From Nocardioides okcheonensis (GTDB lineage: Bacteria; Actinomycetota; Actinomycetes; Propionibacteriales; Nocardioidaceae): a DNA stretch of 64,000 nt. The notes below the pieces were generated by a model. It did no database searches. It was not told where the DNA came from and saw only the letters and a list, made by a program, of their open reading frames with translations. Positions 8,716-17,600 of the stretch are shown here, in pieces (positions within the stretch are counted from its first letter, which is position 1; every line of letters begins with the position of its first letter). Location: the NCBI RefSeq assembly GCF_020991065.1, contig NZ_CP087710.1:372001-436000 (forward strand). Reading direction: 5' to 3'. Both the position numbers and the translations under genes were made by a program.

Positions 8716-11292
8716 ATGAGGACCTTCAGGAAGCGGACGGCCGCGCTGGGCGTGGCCGCGGTGCTGGTGGGCGGACAGCTCGCCTGGTCGGGCGCGCAGG
8801 CCGCCCCGGGAGACGACGGGGCGTCGCTGCTGCGGCAGGACGCGTCGTCGGGGCTGCGGCTCGAGCGTGACCCGCAGGGGGTCGTCGACTTCGTCGGCAC
8901 CACCGGTGGCGGCAGCGTCGTCAACCCGGCCGTGACCGGCGCGGAGTCGGCGACGGCCGCGGCACGCGCCCACCTGGGCCGCTACGGCTCGGTGCTGGGC
9001 CTCACCCGCGGCTCGGAGCTCAGTGCCACCACGACGACGGCCACGCCGTCGGGCCAGGAGGCGGTGCGCTTCCAGCAGGAGGTCGACGGCGCTCCGGTGA
9101 TCGGCGGCCAGGTCGTCGTCGGCCTGCGTCCGGACCACCAGCTCGGCTCGATGCTCGCCACGCTGTCGACGACCCGCAGCCTCCCCGCCGCCACCGTCGA
9201 CGCGGCCGACGCCCGGGCGACCGCGCTGCGGAGGGGCTCACGGTCCGCCCGCACCACCGGGCTGGACGTCACCGCCCAGGGCCGCGCCGTGTGGGACCCG
9301 GCGGTGTTCGGCAGCCGGGGGAGCGCCCGCGGCGTGTGGCGGTTCGAGGTCGGTGACGGCCAGGCCGTGCGTCGGCTGGTGCTGGTCGACGACCGCTCCG
9401 GCCGCGTCGTGCTCGACCTCGACCAGATCGAGCACCTCGACCGGGTCGTGTGCGACCGGGCGAACGCGCCGGGGGCCGCGACTCCCTGCACGTCGATGTT
9501 CGCCCGCACCGAGGGCGAGCCCGACACCGGCAACATCGACGTCGACGCGGCCTACGACCACGCCGGCTCGGTCTCGACCGCCTACCAGCAGCTCGCCGGG
9601 ATCGACCTGACCCAGAAGCTCGGCGTCGACGTCGGTGGCGTCAAGAAGCTCGCCTCCACGGTGCGCTTCTGCCAGCCGACGGGCTCCTGCCCGTATGCCA
9701 ACGCGTTCTGGAACGGCACCCAGATGTTCTACGGCGACAGCTACGCGGTGGCCGACGACGTGGTGGGCCACGAGATGACCCACGGCGTCATCGACCAGTA
9801 CTCCGAGCTCTTCTACTGGGGCCAGAGCGGCGCGATGAACGAGTCGATCGCCGACATCATGGGCGAGGTCATCGACCACCGCGCCGGGCTCGAGCCCGCG
9901 GACTCCGCGTGGGAGCTCGGCGAGGACCTCCCGATCGGCGCGATCCGCAACATGTCGAACCCGCCCGCGTTCGGCGACCCCGACCGCACCGGCAGCCCGA
10001 ACTGGTTCGCCGACACCGGGTACGGCGACAACGGCGGCGTCCACTTCAACAGCGGCGTCGGCAACAAGACGGCGTACCTGATCTCCCAGGGCGGCACCTT
10101 CAACGGCCAGACCATCGTCGGCATCGACGGCGCGGACACCGCCCTGACCAAGACCGGCATGCTCTACTTCGACGCCATCACGCGACTCACCTCGGGCAGC
10201 GACTACGCCAACCTGGCGGCCGTCCTCGAGCAGGGCTGCGCCGACTTCGCCGCCAGCGGCACCGCCGGCTTCACTGCCGCCGACTGCGACAACGTCCGCA
10301 AGGCCGTGGCCGCCACCGAGCTGCGCACGACACCCGTCAACGCGCCGCAGCCCGCGGACGCGGTGAAGGCGTGCCCGACCGGGACGACGCTGCGCGAGCT
10401 CTTCAACAGCGAGACCGGCGACCCGGCCACCAAGTTCACGTCCTCCGCCCCCGGCATGTGGGGCTACGGCGTCAACGCCGACTGGGACACCAACGCCACC
10501 TCGGGCAAGACGTCGTGGTTCGGCTACAACCCCGACCCGTCGTTCGGCGACCCCGCCTCCGCGGCGCTGACCGCCACCAGCGGCATCGCGCTCCCGGCCG
10601 GGCAGCAGTCGTACCTGCACTTCCAGAGCTGGCGCCTCTTCGAGTGGTACGACGACGTCACCCCGTTCTACATCGACGGCGGCACGGTCGAGGTCGACGC
10701 AGGCGCCGGCCCGGTCGACACCGCGGGGCTGCCGTGGACCAACGGGCCGCGGCAGGTGCTGCAGCCCTACCCGGGGACCACCAACCCGTGGGCCGGCAGG
10801 GCCGCGTTCGCCGGTGACAGCTTCGGGTGGAACGCCAGCCAGCTCGACCTGTCGTCCTTCGCCGGAGCGACCGTGAAGCCGGTGTTCACCACGCGGGGCG
10901 ACGCCACGGTCGGCTACATCGGCTGGTGGCTCGACGACATCTCGGTCTACACCTGCGACGTCCCGCCCGTCGTGACGCCGCCGACACCGCCCGTGGTGAC
11001 GAAGTCCGCGTCGCGCACCACCCTGGAGGTCAGCACCGGCGCGAAGGTCAAGGTGACCGCGAAGGTGAAGGCCGCCGTCCGGGTCGGCGGCAAGGTCGCC
11101 TTCTCGCTGAAGGGGGCCGGGAAGAAGAAGGTCACCCGCGCGGTGAAGGTCAGGAAGGGCAAGGCCGTGCTGGTGCTCACGAGCAAGGACCTCGCCCGGC
11201 TCGGCACCGGCAAGGTGAAGGTGAAGGCCACCTACAAGGGGACGGACACCGTCGCCCGCAGCACCGCGAGGCGTACCTTCCGCCTGCGGTGA
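8716..11292 (+). CDS. Secreted M4 (thermolysin) family metalloprotease with C-terminal accessory domains
   Basis: An 858-residue exported zinc protease. Residues 1 to about 29 are a signal peptide (AVLVGGQLAWSGAQA). The propeptide (FTP/PepSY-like, to about 230) precedes the catalytic domain, which holds zinc motif HEMTH (His352, Glu353, His356), third ligand Glu376 in NESIAD, exactly 24 residues on, and catalytic-site His443 in GVHFNSG. Then come a MAM/immune-inhibitor-A-like beta domain (about 555-755, ending GWWLDDISVYTC), a Pro-rich linker, and a lysine-rich bacterial Ig-like domain at the end. The upstream frame is open further, but the ATG at 8716 precedes the signal peptide directly. 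Confidence 0.9.
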   Translation: MRTFRKRTAALGVAAVLVGGQLAWSGAQAAPGDDGASLLRQDASSGLRLERDPQGVVDFVGTTGGGSVVNPAVTGAESATAAARAHLGRYGSVLGLTRGSELSATTTTATPSGQEAVRFQQEVDGAPVIGGQVVVGLRPDHQLGSMLATLSTTRSLPAATVDAADARATALRRGSRSARTTGLDVTAQGRAVWDPAVFGSRGSARGVWRFEVGDGQAVRRLVLVDDRSGRVVLDLDQIEHLDRVVCDRANAPGAATPCTSMFARTEGEPDTGNIDVDAAYDHAGSVSTAYQQLAGIDLTQKLGVDVGGVKKLASTVRFCQPTGSCPYANAFWNGTQMFYGDSYAVADDVVGHEMTHGVIDQYSELFYWGQSGAMNESIADIMGEVIDHRAGLEPADSAWELGEDLPIGAIRNMSNPPAFGDPDRTGSPNWFADTGYGDNGGVHFNSGVGNKTAYLISQGGTFNGQTIVGIDGADTALTKTGMLYFDAITRLTSGSDYANLAAVLEQGCADFAASGTAGFTAADCDNVRKAVAATELRTTPVNAPQPADAVKACPTGTTLRELFNSETGDPATKFTSSAPGMWGYGVNADWDTNATSGKTSWFGYNPDPSFGDPASAALTATSGIALPAGQQSYLHFQSWRLFEWYDDVTPFYIDGGTVEVDAGAGPVDTAGLPWTNGPRQVLQPYPGTTNPWAGRAAFAGDSFGWNASQLDLSSFAGATVKPVFTTRGDATVGYIGWWLDDISVYTCDVPPVVTPPTPPVVTKSASRTTLEVSTGAKVKVTAKVKAAVRVGGKVAFSLKGAGKKKVTRAVKVRKGKAVLVLTSKDLARLGTGKVKVKATYKGTDTVARSTARRTFRLR

Positions 11293-11338
11293 GGCGACGG
11301 GCGGATCGCCTGACCGAGCGTCGGAGGCCGCTGGTTGA

Positions 11339-13360
11339 ATGCCGCCCATGAGCGAGCACGAGGCCCCGGGAGCAGACATGCTCCCGGGGCTCCGCGCCGC
11401 CGTCGACGACGCACGCGCCAAGGCGGCCGCGACGCGCCGCCGCACGGCCGCCGCGTGGGAGCCCGCCTCGACCGACCCGGTCGCCCGGGTCCTGGTCGAC
11501 ATCGCGCTCGCCCACCTCGACCGGCCCTTCGACTACGCCGTGCCGAGCACGATGGCCGACACGGCCGTCCCGGGCGCCCGCGTCAAGGTCCGCTTCGCCG
11601 GCCAGGACGTCGACGGGTTCGTGGTCGAGCGCGCGTCGACGACCGACCACACCGGCCGGCTCCAGCCCCTGCGCCGGGTCGTCGGCCCGGAGCCGGTGCT
11701 GCTGCCGGAGGTCGTCCGCCTCACCGAGACGCTCGCCCGGCGCTACGCCGGTGCCCGCTCCGACGTGCTGCGCCTCGCCGTCCCGCCCCGGCACGCCCGC
11801 GCCGAGAAGGATCCTTCCGTCCCGGCGCCGCCGTTCACCGCGGGACCGGCGACGACGTGGGGCGACGTCGCCCACGCCGACGCGTTCCTGCGGCGGCTCG
11901 CGGCGGGCGAGGCACCCCGGGCGGTGTGGTCGGCGGCGCCGGCCGACGACTGGCCGGCCATGCTCGCCGACGCCGTCGCCGCCACCTACGCCGCGGGACG
12001 CGGTGCGCTGGTCTGCGTGCCCGACCGGCGTGACGTCGACCGGGTGGACGCGGCGCTGCGCGCCCGGCTGGGCGAGGGACACCACGTCTGCCTCACCGCC
12101 GACGGTGGTCCCGCCGCGCGGCACCGCGACTTCCTCACCGTCGCGCGCGGGGCTCGCAGGGTCGTCGTCGGCACCCGGTCCGCCGCCTTCGCGCCCGTGC
12201 ACGACCTCGGCCTGGTCGTCGTGTGGGACGACGGTGACGACCTGCACGCCGAGCCGCGGGCGCCGTACCCCCACACCCGCGAGGTGCTCCTGACCCGCGC
12301 GGACCAGCAGGGCACGGCCGCCCTCGTCGCCGGGGTCGCCCGCACCCCGGAGGCGCAGCACCTGCTGGCGTCGGGATGGGCGCACGAGCTGACCACCCCG
12401 CGCTCCGTGCTGCGCACCCGGGTCCGCGTCGAGGCGGTCCCGGGCGAGGACCGCGCCGTCGGCACCCGGATCCCGCGGCCCGCCTACGACGCGATCCGCC
12501 GCGGGCTGGAGTCCGGTCCGGTCCTGGTGCAGACCCCGCGGGCCGGCTACGCCGCCGCGCTCGCCTGCGACACCTGCCGGACGCCGGCCCGGTGCACGGC
12601 CTGCACCGGTCCGCTCACCGTCCCGGGTCCCGTCGACCCGCCGCAGTGCCGCTGGTGCGGCCACACCGAGCCGGCGTGGGCCTGCCCCACCTGCGGCGGA
12701 CGGGGGCTGCGCGCCCCGGTGCGTGGCGAGGCCCGCACCGCCGAGGAGCTCGGCCGGATGTTCCCCGGCACGACCGTGCGCAGCTCGAGCGGCGACCGGG
12801 TGCTGGCGAGCGTCGGCGCCCGCGCGGACGTCGTCGTCGCCACCGTCGGGGCCGAGCCGGTCGCCGCGGAGGGCTACGCGGCCGTCGTGGTGCTCGACAC
12901 GTGGCTGTCGCTGGCCCGCGACGACCTCCGCGCCACCGAGGAGGCCCTGCGCCGCTGGCTCAACGCGGCGGCGCTCGTGCGCCCGGGAGGTCACGTCGTC
13001 GCCGTCGGCGATCCCGCCCACCCCGTCCTCCAGGCCCTGGTGCGGTGGGACCCGGCGGGGTTCGCGCGGCGCGAGGCGGAGGAGCGGGCCGCGGCGCACC
13101 TGCCGCCCGCGGCCCGGATCGCGTCCCTCGCCGGTGACCTCGGCGCCCTCGACGACGCGCTCCACCTGCTCGACCTCCCCGACGGGGCCGAGGTGCTGGG
13201 GCCGGTGCCGCTGCCGGTGGGCGACGAGCACCGGGTCGTGCTGCGGGTGCCGTGGTCGCGCGGCCCGGAGCTCTCCCGTGCGCTCGGCGACCTCCAGCGG
13301 CTCCGGTCGGCGCGCAAGCTCGACCCCGTGCGCGTCCAGGTCGACCCGCTGACGATCTGA
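11339..13360 (+). CDS. priA: Primosomal protein N' (PriA), actinobacterial form with degenerate ATPase motifs
   Basis: Up to 673 residues. PriA restarts stalled replication forks. The 3'-DNA-binding domain (VLVDIALAHLDRPFDYAVP) and the zinc-binding region with CxxC pairs (CDTC, CTAC, CRWC, CPTC) are clear. The helicase motifs are not: no GxGKT is present where Walker A should be, and the DEEH box reads WDDGDD. This erosion is known for actinobacterial PriA and suggests a role without unwinding. ATGs at 11339, 11348 and 11378 are all in frame; homology begins after about residue 35. A perfect hairpin at 11363-11390 covers the third ATG. First gene of the priA-def-fmt group. Confidence 0.88.
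   Translation: MPPMSEHEAPGADMLPGLRAAVDDARAKAAATRRRTAAAWEPASTDPVARVLVDIALAHLDRPFDYAVPSTMADTAVPGARVKVRFAGQDVDGFVVERASTTDHTGRLQPLRRVVGPEPVLLPEVVRLTETLARRYAGARSDVLRLAVPPRHARAEKDPSVPAPPFTAGPATTWGDVAHADAFLRRLAAGEAPRAVWSAAPADDWPAMLADAVAATYAAGRGALVCVPDRRDVDRVDAALRARLGEGHHVCLTADGGPAARHRDFLTVARGARRVVVGTRSAAFAPVHDLGLVVVWDDGDDLHAEPRAPYPHTREVLLTRADQQGTAALVAGVARTPEAQHLLASGWAHELTTPRSVLRTRVRVEAVPGEDRAVGTRIPRPAYDAIRRGLESGPVLVQTPRAGYAAALACDTCRTPARCTACTGPLTVPGPVDPPQCRWCGHTEPAWACPTCGGRGLRAPVRGEARTAEELGRMFPGTTVRSSSGDRVLASVGARADVVVATVGAEPVAAEGYAAVVVLDTWLSLARDDLRATEEALRRWLNAAALVRPGGHVVAVGDPAHPVLQALVRWDPAGFARREAEERAAAHLPPAARIASLAGDLGALDDALHLLDLPDGAEVLGPVPLPVGDEHRVVLRVPWSRGPELSRALGDLQRLRSARKLDPVRVQVDPLTI
11363..11390 (+). 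repeat. Perfect 12-bp hairpin at the 5' end of priA
   Basis: GCCCCGGGAGCA and its exact complement flank a GACA loop. It lies 24 bases into the longest priA frame and buries an in-frame ATG (11378-11380). It may control priA translation or act as a late terminator for the protease gene ending at 11292. Confidence 0.7.
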
Positions 13361-13397
13361 CCCGACCGCCCGTCTGGGTGGGCGTCCGGCCCTTCCC

Positions 13398-13403
13398 TAG
13401 ACT
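13398..13403 (+). promoter_or_regulatory. Likely -10 box of def-fmt
   Basis: TAGACT lies 45 bases before the def GTG; transcription would start near 13410 and include the AAGGAG ribosome site at 13439-13444. Confidence 0.5.
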
Positions 13404-13448
13404 GGGGCGTTCGTGCACCGCCCACCCCCAGCGATCACAAGGAGCTCC

Positions 13449-13994
13449 GTGGCCGTCCAGCCCATCCGTCTCTTCGGCGATCCCGTCCTGCGCCAGCGCG
13501 CGGTCGAGGTCGACGACTTCGACAAGGAGGTCCGCCAGCTGGTGACCGACCTGACGGACACCATGCTCGCGGCGCCCGGCGCCGGGCTCGCCGCCCCGCA
13601 GATCGGCGTCGGCCTGCGCGTGTTCACCTGGAACGTCCACGGGGAGGTCGGCCACCTCGTCAACCCGTCGCTGGAGCTCTCCGACGAGACCCAGGACGGT
13701 GCCGAGGGGTGCCTGTCGCTGCCCGAGCTCACCTACGACTGCCTGCGTGCGCTCTCCGTGGTCGCCACCGGCTTCGACATGCACGGCGAGCCGCAGCGGA
13801 TCGAGGCCTCCGACCTGCTCGCCCGGGCGATGCAGCACGAGACCGACCACCTCGACGGCATCCTCTTCATCGACAAGCTCGACACCGCAGCCCGCAAGGC
13901 GGCGATGAAGGAGATCCGCGAGTCCGAGTGGTTCGGCCTCGAGCGGCCGACGATCAGGGTGAGCCCCCACGCCACCAACGGGTTCGCCCGATGA
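13449..13994 (+). CDS. def: Peptide deformylase
   Basis: A 181-residue metalloenzyme that removes the formyl group from new proteins. All three motifs are present: GAGLAAPQ (ending Gln51), EGCLSLP (metal ligand Cys88) and QHETDHLDG (His130, Glu131, His134). The GTG at 13449 was chosen because AAGGAG sits 4 bases before it; an ATG 36 bases upstream has no such site. The gene is followed 13 bases later by fmt, the enzyme that puts the formyl group on, a classic pairing. Confidence 0.95.
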   Translation: MAVQPIRLFGDPVLRQRAVEVDDFDKEVRQLVTDLTDTMLAAPGAGLAAPQIGVGLRVFTWNVHGEVGHLVNPSLELSDETQDGAEGCLSLPELTYDCLRALSVVATGFDMHGEPQRIEASDLLARAMQHETDHLDGILFIDKLDTAARKAAMKEIRESEWFGLERPTIRVSPHATNGFAR

Positions 13995-14007
13995 GGAGGC
14001 AGGGCTG

Positions 14008-14940
14008 ATGCGCGTCGTCTTCGCCGGCACCCCCGAGGTCGCCGTCCCCGCCCTCGACGCGATCGCGGCGAGCCGCCACGAGCTCGTCGGGGTCGTCACC
14101 CGTCCCGACGCCCCGAGCGGGCGAGGCCGCAAGCTGGTCGCCAGCCCGGTCGCCCAGCGCGCCGCCGAGCTCGGCGTACCGGTCCTCACGCCCGAGCACC
14201 CCCGCGACCCGGACTTCCAGGCGGCGCTCGCCGACCTGCGCCCCGACGCGTGCCCGGTCGTGGCCTACGGCGCCCTCCTGCCGCAGTCAGCGCTCGACCT
14301 GGTGCCGCACGGCTGGATCAACCTGCACTTCTCCGTGCTGCCGTCGTGGCGGGGCGCGGCTCCCGTCCAGCACGCGCTGTGGGCCGGTGACGAGGTCACC
14401 GGGGCCAGCACGTTCCGCATCGTCAAGGCGCTCGACGCCGGCCCGGTCTTCGGGGTGATGACCGAGCGGGTCCGTCCCGACGACACCGCCGGCGACCTGC
14501 TCGCCCGCCTCGCCGAGGGCGGCGCCGGCCTGCTGGTCCAGACCCTCGACGGCATCGAGGACGGCACCCTCGAGGCGCGCGAGCAGCAGGAGGAGGGCGT
14601 CTCGTTCGCCCCGAAGATCCTCGTCGACGACGCCCGAGTCGACTGGACCCACCCGGCCGTGGCGATCGACCGGCAGGTCCGTGCGTGCACGCCGGCCCCG
14701 GGCGCGTGGAGCACCTTCGACGGCGAGCGGATCAAGCTCGGCCCGGTCCGGCCCGTCGACCGCGAGCCGCTCGCGCCGGGCGTCCTCGAGGTCACCAAGA
14801 ACGCCGTCCTCGTCGGCACCGCGACCGCCCCCGTCGAGCTCGGTGACGTCAAGGCGTTCGGCAAGAAGCAGATGCGTGCCGCCGACTGGGCGCGCGGCGT
14901 GCGGCTGGAGTCGGGTGCGCGGTTCGGCGACGGGGCGTGA
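14008..14940 (+). CDS. fmt: Methionyl-tRNA formyltransferase
   Basis: A 310-residue enzyme that formylates initiator Met-tRNA with 10-formyl-THF. The N-terminal Rossmann domain begins [18 protein letters not shown]; the active-site region reads [20 protein letters not shown], carrying the catalytic Asn/His and the SLLP-like motif, followed by GAST and the C-terminal OB-like tRNA domain. ATG after AGGAGGCAGGGCTG. Co-directional and close to def and the next gene (4-base gap). Confidence 0.96.
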   Translation: MRVVFAGTPEVAVPALDAIAASRHELVGVVTRPDAPSGRGRKLVASPVAQRAAELGVPVLTPEHPRDPDFQAALADLRPDACPVVAYGALLPQSALDLVPHGWINLHFSVLPSWRGAAPVQHALWAGDEVTGASTFRIVKALDAGPVFGVMTERVRPDDTAGDLLARLAEGGAGLLVQTLDGIEDGTLEAREQQEEGVSFAPKILVDDARVDWTHPAVAIDRQVRACTPAPGAWSTFDGERIKLGPVRPVDREPLAPGVLEVTKNAVLVGTATAPVELGDVKAFGKKQMRAADWARGVRLESGARFGDGA

Positions 14941-14944
14941 CCCG

Positions 14945-15370
14945 GTGAGCGCCGACGCCGACCGGCCCGCCGTCCCGGAGGACGTCGACGAGATCTGCGC
15001 CTCCCTCCCGGAGACCGAGCTCGGCACCTCGTGGGGCGACGTCCCCACCTGGAAGGTCCCGCGCGGCGACAAGGGCAAGGGCTTCGTGCTCTACCGGCAC
15101 CCCCACCCCACGGCGGTCGACCCGGTGACCGGGGAGATGTACGACGACCTGGTCGTGATCGTCACCCCCACCGAGGCCGACAAGCTGGCCCTGGTCGAGG
15201 ACGAGGCGACCCCGTTCTTCACCATCGACCACTTCCGCGGCTACAACGCCGTCCTGGTCCAGCAGTCCCGCCTCGGCGAGCTGGGGCGGGCCGAGCTGGC
15301 CGAGGTGATCACCGAGGCCTGGGCCCACCGCGCCCCGAAGCGGCTCGTGAAGGAGCACCTCGGTGGCTGA
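14945..15370 (+). CDS. MmcQ/YjbR family protein
   Basis: A 141-residue protein of the MmcQ/YjbR (CyaY-like fold) family: ICASLPETELGTSWGDVPTWKV, a central beta region, LVVIVTPTEADKLALVE, then HFRGYNAVLV and the family ending AWAHRAPKRLVKEH. Members are often labelled DNA-binding on structural grounds; the role is not established. GTG start 4 bases after fmt, and its stop overlaps the rsmB start by 8 bases, so it belongs to the fmt-rsmB operon. Confidence 0.8.
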   Translation: MSADADRPAVPEDVDEICASLPETELGTSWGDVPTWKVPRGDKGKGFVLYRHPHPTAVDPVTGEMYDDLVVIVTPTEADKLALVEDEATPFFTIDHFRGYNAVLVQQSRLGELGRAELAEVITEAWAHRAPKRLVKEHLGG

Positions 15371-16672
15371 GCGGCGTCGCCGGCCCGTCGACCGTCCGCG
15401 GCGGGCCGCGCTGGACGTGCTGACCGCGGTCCGCGCCGACCGCGCGTACGCCAACCTCGAGCTGCCGCAGGTGCTGCGCAAGCACCGGCTCGAGGGCCGC
15501 GACGCGGCGCTCGCCACCGAGCTGGCCTCCGGTGCGATCCGGATGCACGGGCTCTACGACCCCGTCATCGACGCCTGCCTGACCAGGCCGCGCCTGCAGC
15601 CGGAGGTGCGCGACGTGCTGCGCCTCGGCGTCCACCAGCTGCTCTCGATGCGGGTGCCCGACCACGCCGCCATCTCGACGAGCGTCGACCTGGTGCGCGC
15701 GAGCGTCGGCCAGGGGCCGGCCGGACTGGTCAACGCGGTGCTCCGCACGGTCAGCCGCCGGTCGGCGGAGGAGTGGATCACGCAGGTGGCGCCGGACCGC
15801 GCCGGCGACCTGCACGGCCACCTCGCGGTGGCGGGGTCACACCCGCGCTGGGTCGTGGACCTGCTCGCCGAGGCGCTCGGCTCCGACGACGAGCTCGAGG
15901 CGCTCCTCGCCGCCGACAACGCGGCCCCGCGGGTCACCCTCGTCGCGCGTCCGGGCCTGGCCGACGTCGCGGAGCTCGAGGCGGCCGGCGCCACCCGCAC
16001 CGACCTGTCGCCCCACGGCGCGGTGCTGCCGGGAGGGGACCCGTCGGCGATCCCGGCCGTCGCGGAGGGACGCGCGGGCGTGCAGGACGAGGGCTCGCAG
16101 CTCGTCGCCCTCGCGCTCGCCGACGCCGACCTCGACGGGCGCGACGAGCGCTGGCTCGACCTGTGCGCCGGCCCCGGCGGCAAGGCCGCGCTGCTGGGTC
16201 GGTCAGAGCGGGTGCGCGGCTCGTCGCCCACGAGCGGCAGCCGCACCGCGCCGCCCTCGTCGCCTCGGCCATGGCGGCTCTGCCCGCGGGCTCGGTCGAC
16301 GTCGTCGCCGGCGACGGGACCCGCCCCGCCTGGGTCCCGGGCACCTTCGACCGGGTGCTGGTGGACGCCCCCTGCTCCGGGCTGGGGGCGCTGCGACGCA
16401 GGCCGGAGTCGCGCTGGCGTCGCTCGCCGGCCGACGTCGACGTCCTGGTCGGGCTCCAGCAGGTGCTGCTCGACGTCGCGCTGGAGTCCGTGCGTCCGGG
16501 CGGCGTCGTCGTCTACGCGACCTGCTCGCCGGTCCTCGCCGAGACCTCGCACGTCGTCGAGGCCGTCCGCGGGCGCCGCGACGACACCGAGCTGGTCGGC
16601 TCCTTCCAGCTGTGGCCGCACCGCGACGGGACCGACGCGATGTACGCCGCGACCCTGCGCCGTCGCCGCTGA
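15363..16672 (+). pseudogene. rsmB: 16S rRNA m5C967 methyltransferase (RsmB), broken by one frameshift
   Basis: Frame 0 from GTG 15363 encodes the NusB-like N-terminal domain (RRAALDVLTAVRADRAYANL, ASGAIRMHGLYDPVID) and SAM motif I, WLDLCAGPGGKAALLG, to about 16199. The family sequence then continues in frame 2 from 16202 (VRAGARLVAHERQ), including the catalytic cysteine motifs DAPCSGLGALRR and YATCSPVLAE, to the TGA at 16670-16672. One base is missing between 16197 and 16202. Joined, the protein would be about 436 residues and otherwise intact with all active-site residues. A sequencing or assembly error is as likely as a true mutation; rsmB is usually dispensable. Confidence 0.85.
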
Positions 16673-16694
16673 CGGGGCCGGCCGCGCGAGGGGC

Positions 16695-17444
16695 TCAGCC
16701 GTCGCGCAGGTGGCGCAGGTACGCCGAGGGGTCGGCGAGGTAGCGGCGCCAGTGGTCGACGAGCGCGAGGTCGGCCCACGCGGTCTCGCGCAGCCCCCAC
16801 GGACCGGCCTCGAGGACCCGCGCGCCCGGCATCGCCGCCAGCACGGGGGAGTGGGTCGCGCACAGGACCTGGCCGCGCTCGGCCACCACGCGCTGCAGCA
16901 CCGCGACCAGCCCGAGCGTCGAGGAGAACGACAGCGCGGCCTCCGGCTCGTCGAGGCAGAAGAACCCGGCGCCCGTGAAGCGCCACTCCAGCACCTTCAG
17001 GAGCGACTCGCCGTGGCTCATCTCGTGGAACCGCGGCTCGGGGTCGGGGCTCCACGACGGGTTGTCCTCGAGGTAGGAGTACCAGCCGTGCATCGTCTCG
17101 GCGCGCAGGAAGAACCCCCACCGGCTCGACCCCACGCCGCGGACGAGGTGGAGCGCGTCGCCGAGGACCGACTCGGTCGGGCGGGTGGAGTGCCTGCTCC
17201 CGGTGCTGCCGCCCTCCGGGGAGAGGCCGTACGCGGTCGCGACGGCCTCCACGAGGGTGGACTTGCCCGACCCGTTCTCCCCGACGAGGAAGGTCACCCC
17301 GGGCCCGAGGTCGAGCCCGTCGGCGAGGACCTGGCGCACCGCGGGGATCGAGGCGGGGTAGGCCTCGGGTGCGAGCCCGTGCCCGGGGCGCGCCTCCACG
17401 CGGCGCACCGGGTGGCGCGGCACGGGCGTGCTCCTCAGCGGCAT
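16695..17444 (-). CDS. ABC-type AAA ATPase (predicted ATP-binding protein)
   Basis: A 249-residue soluble ATPase. Walker A is GENGSGKST (residues 55-63); an ABC-like signature MSHGESLL, Walker B FFCLDEPEAAL and switch histidine ATHSP follow. This layout matches small single-domain AAA ATPases related to the SMC/RecF/OLD group, often called predicted ATPases, rather than transport ATPases; no permease is nearby. The ATG at 17444 is supported by a TAGGTT box 7 bases upstream; longer starts run into the divergent gene. Convergent with rsmB (22-base gap). Substrate unknown. Confidence 0.75.
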   Translation of the reverse strand: MPLRSTPVPRHPVRRVEARPGHGLAPEAYPASIPAVRQVLADGLDLGPGVTFLVGENGSGKSTLVEAVATAYGLSPEGGSTGSRHSTRPTESVLGDALHLVRGVGSSRWGFFLRAETMHGWYSYLEDNPSWSPDPEPRFHEMSHGESLLKVLEWRFTGAGFFCLDEPEAALSFSSTLGLVAVLQRVVAERGQVLCATHSPVLAAMPGARVLEAGPWGLRETAWADLALVDHWRRYLADPSAYLRHLRDG

Positions 17445-17451
17445 GGCTCCG

Positions 17452-17457
17452 AACCTA
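17452..17457 (-). promoter_or_regulatory. -10 box of the AAA ATPase gene, predicted leaderless
   Basis: TAGGTT on the minus strand, 7 bases before the ATG at 17444. Confidence 0.6.
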
Positions 17458-17600
17458 GCCACCCGGTGCTGGTGGGCACCCCACATTTGGGGGTTTCCGC
17501 CGCGCGCCGCGGGTTCCCATCCTTGGGGTGGGCAAGCATGATGGGTGCAAGCTCGCGGCGCCGGAGGGGTGCCGCAGGTCACGGGGAGCAGGACGGACGA

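Noticed and set aside
9238..11502. Minus-strand frame of about 754 codons opposite the metalloprotease gene
   Set aside because: Shadow of the protease gene; composition typical of antisense GC-rich DNA.
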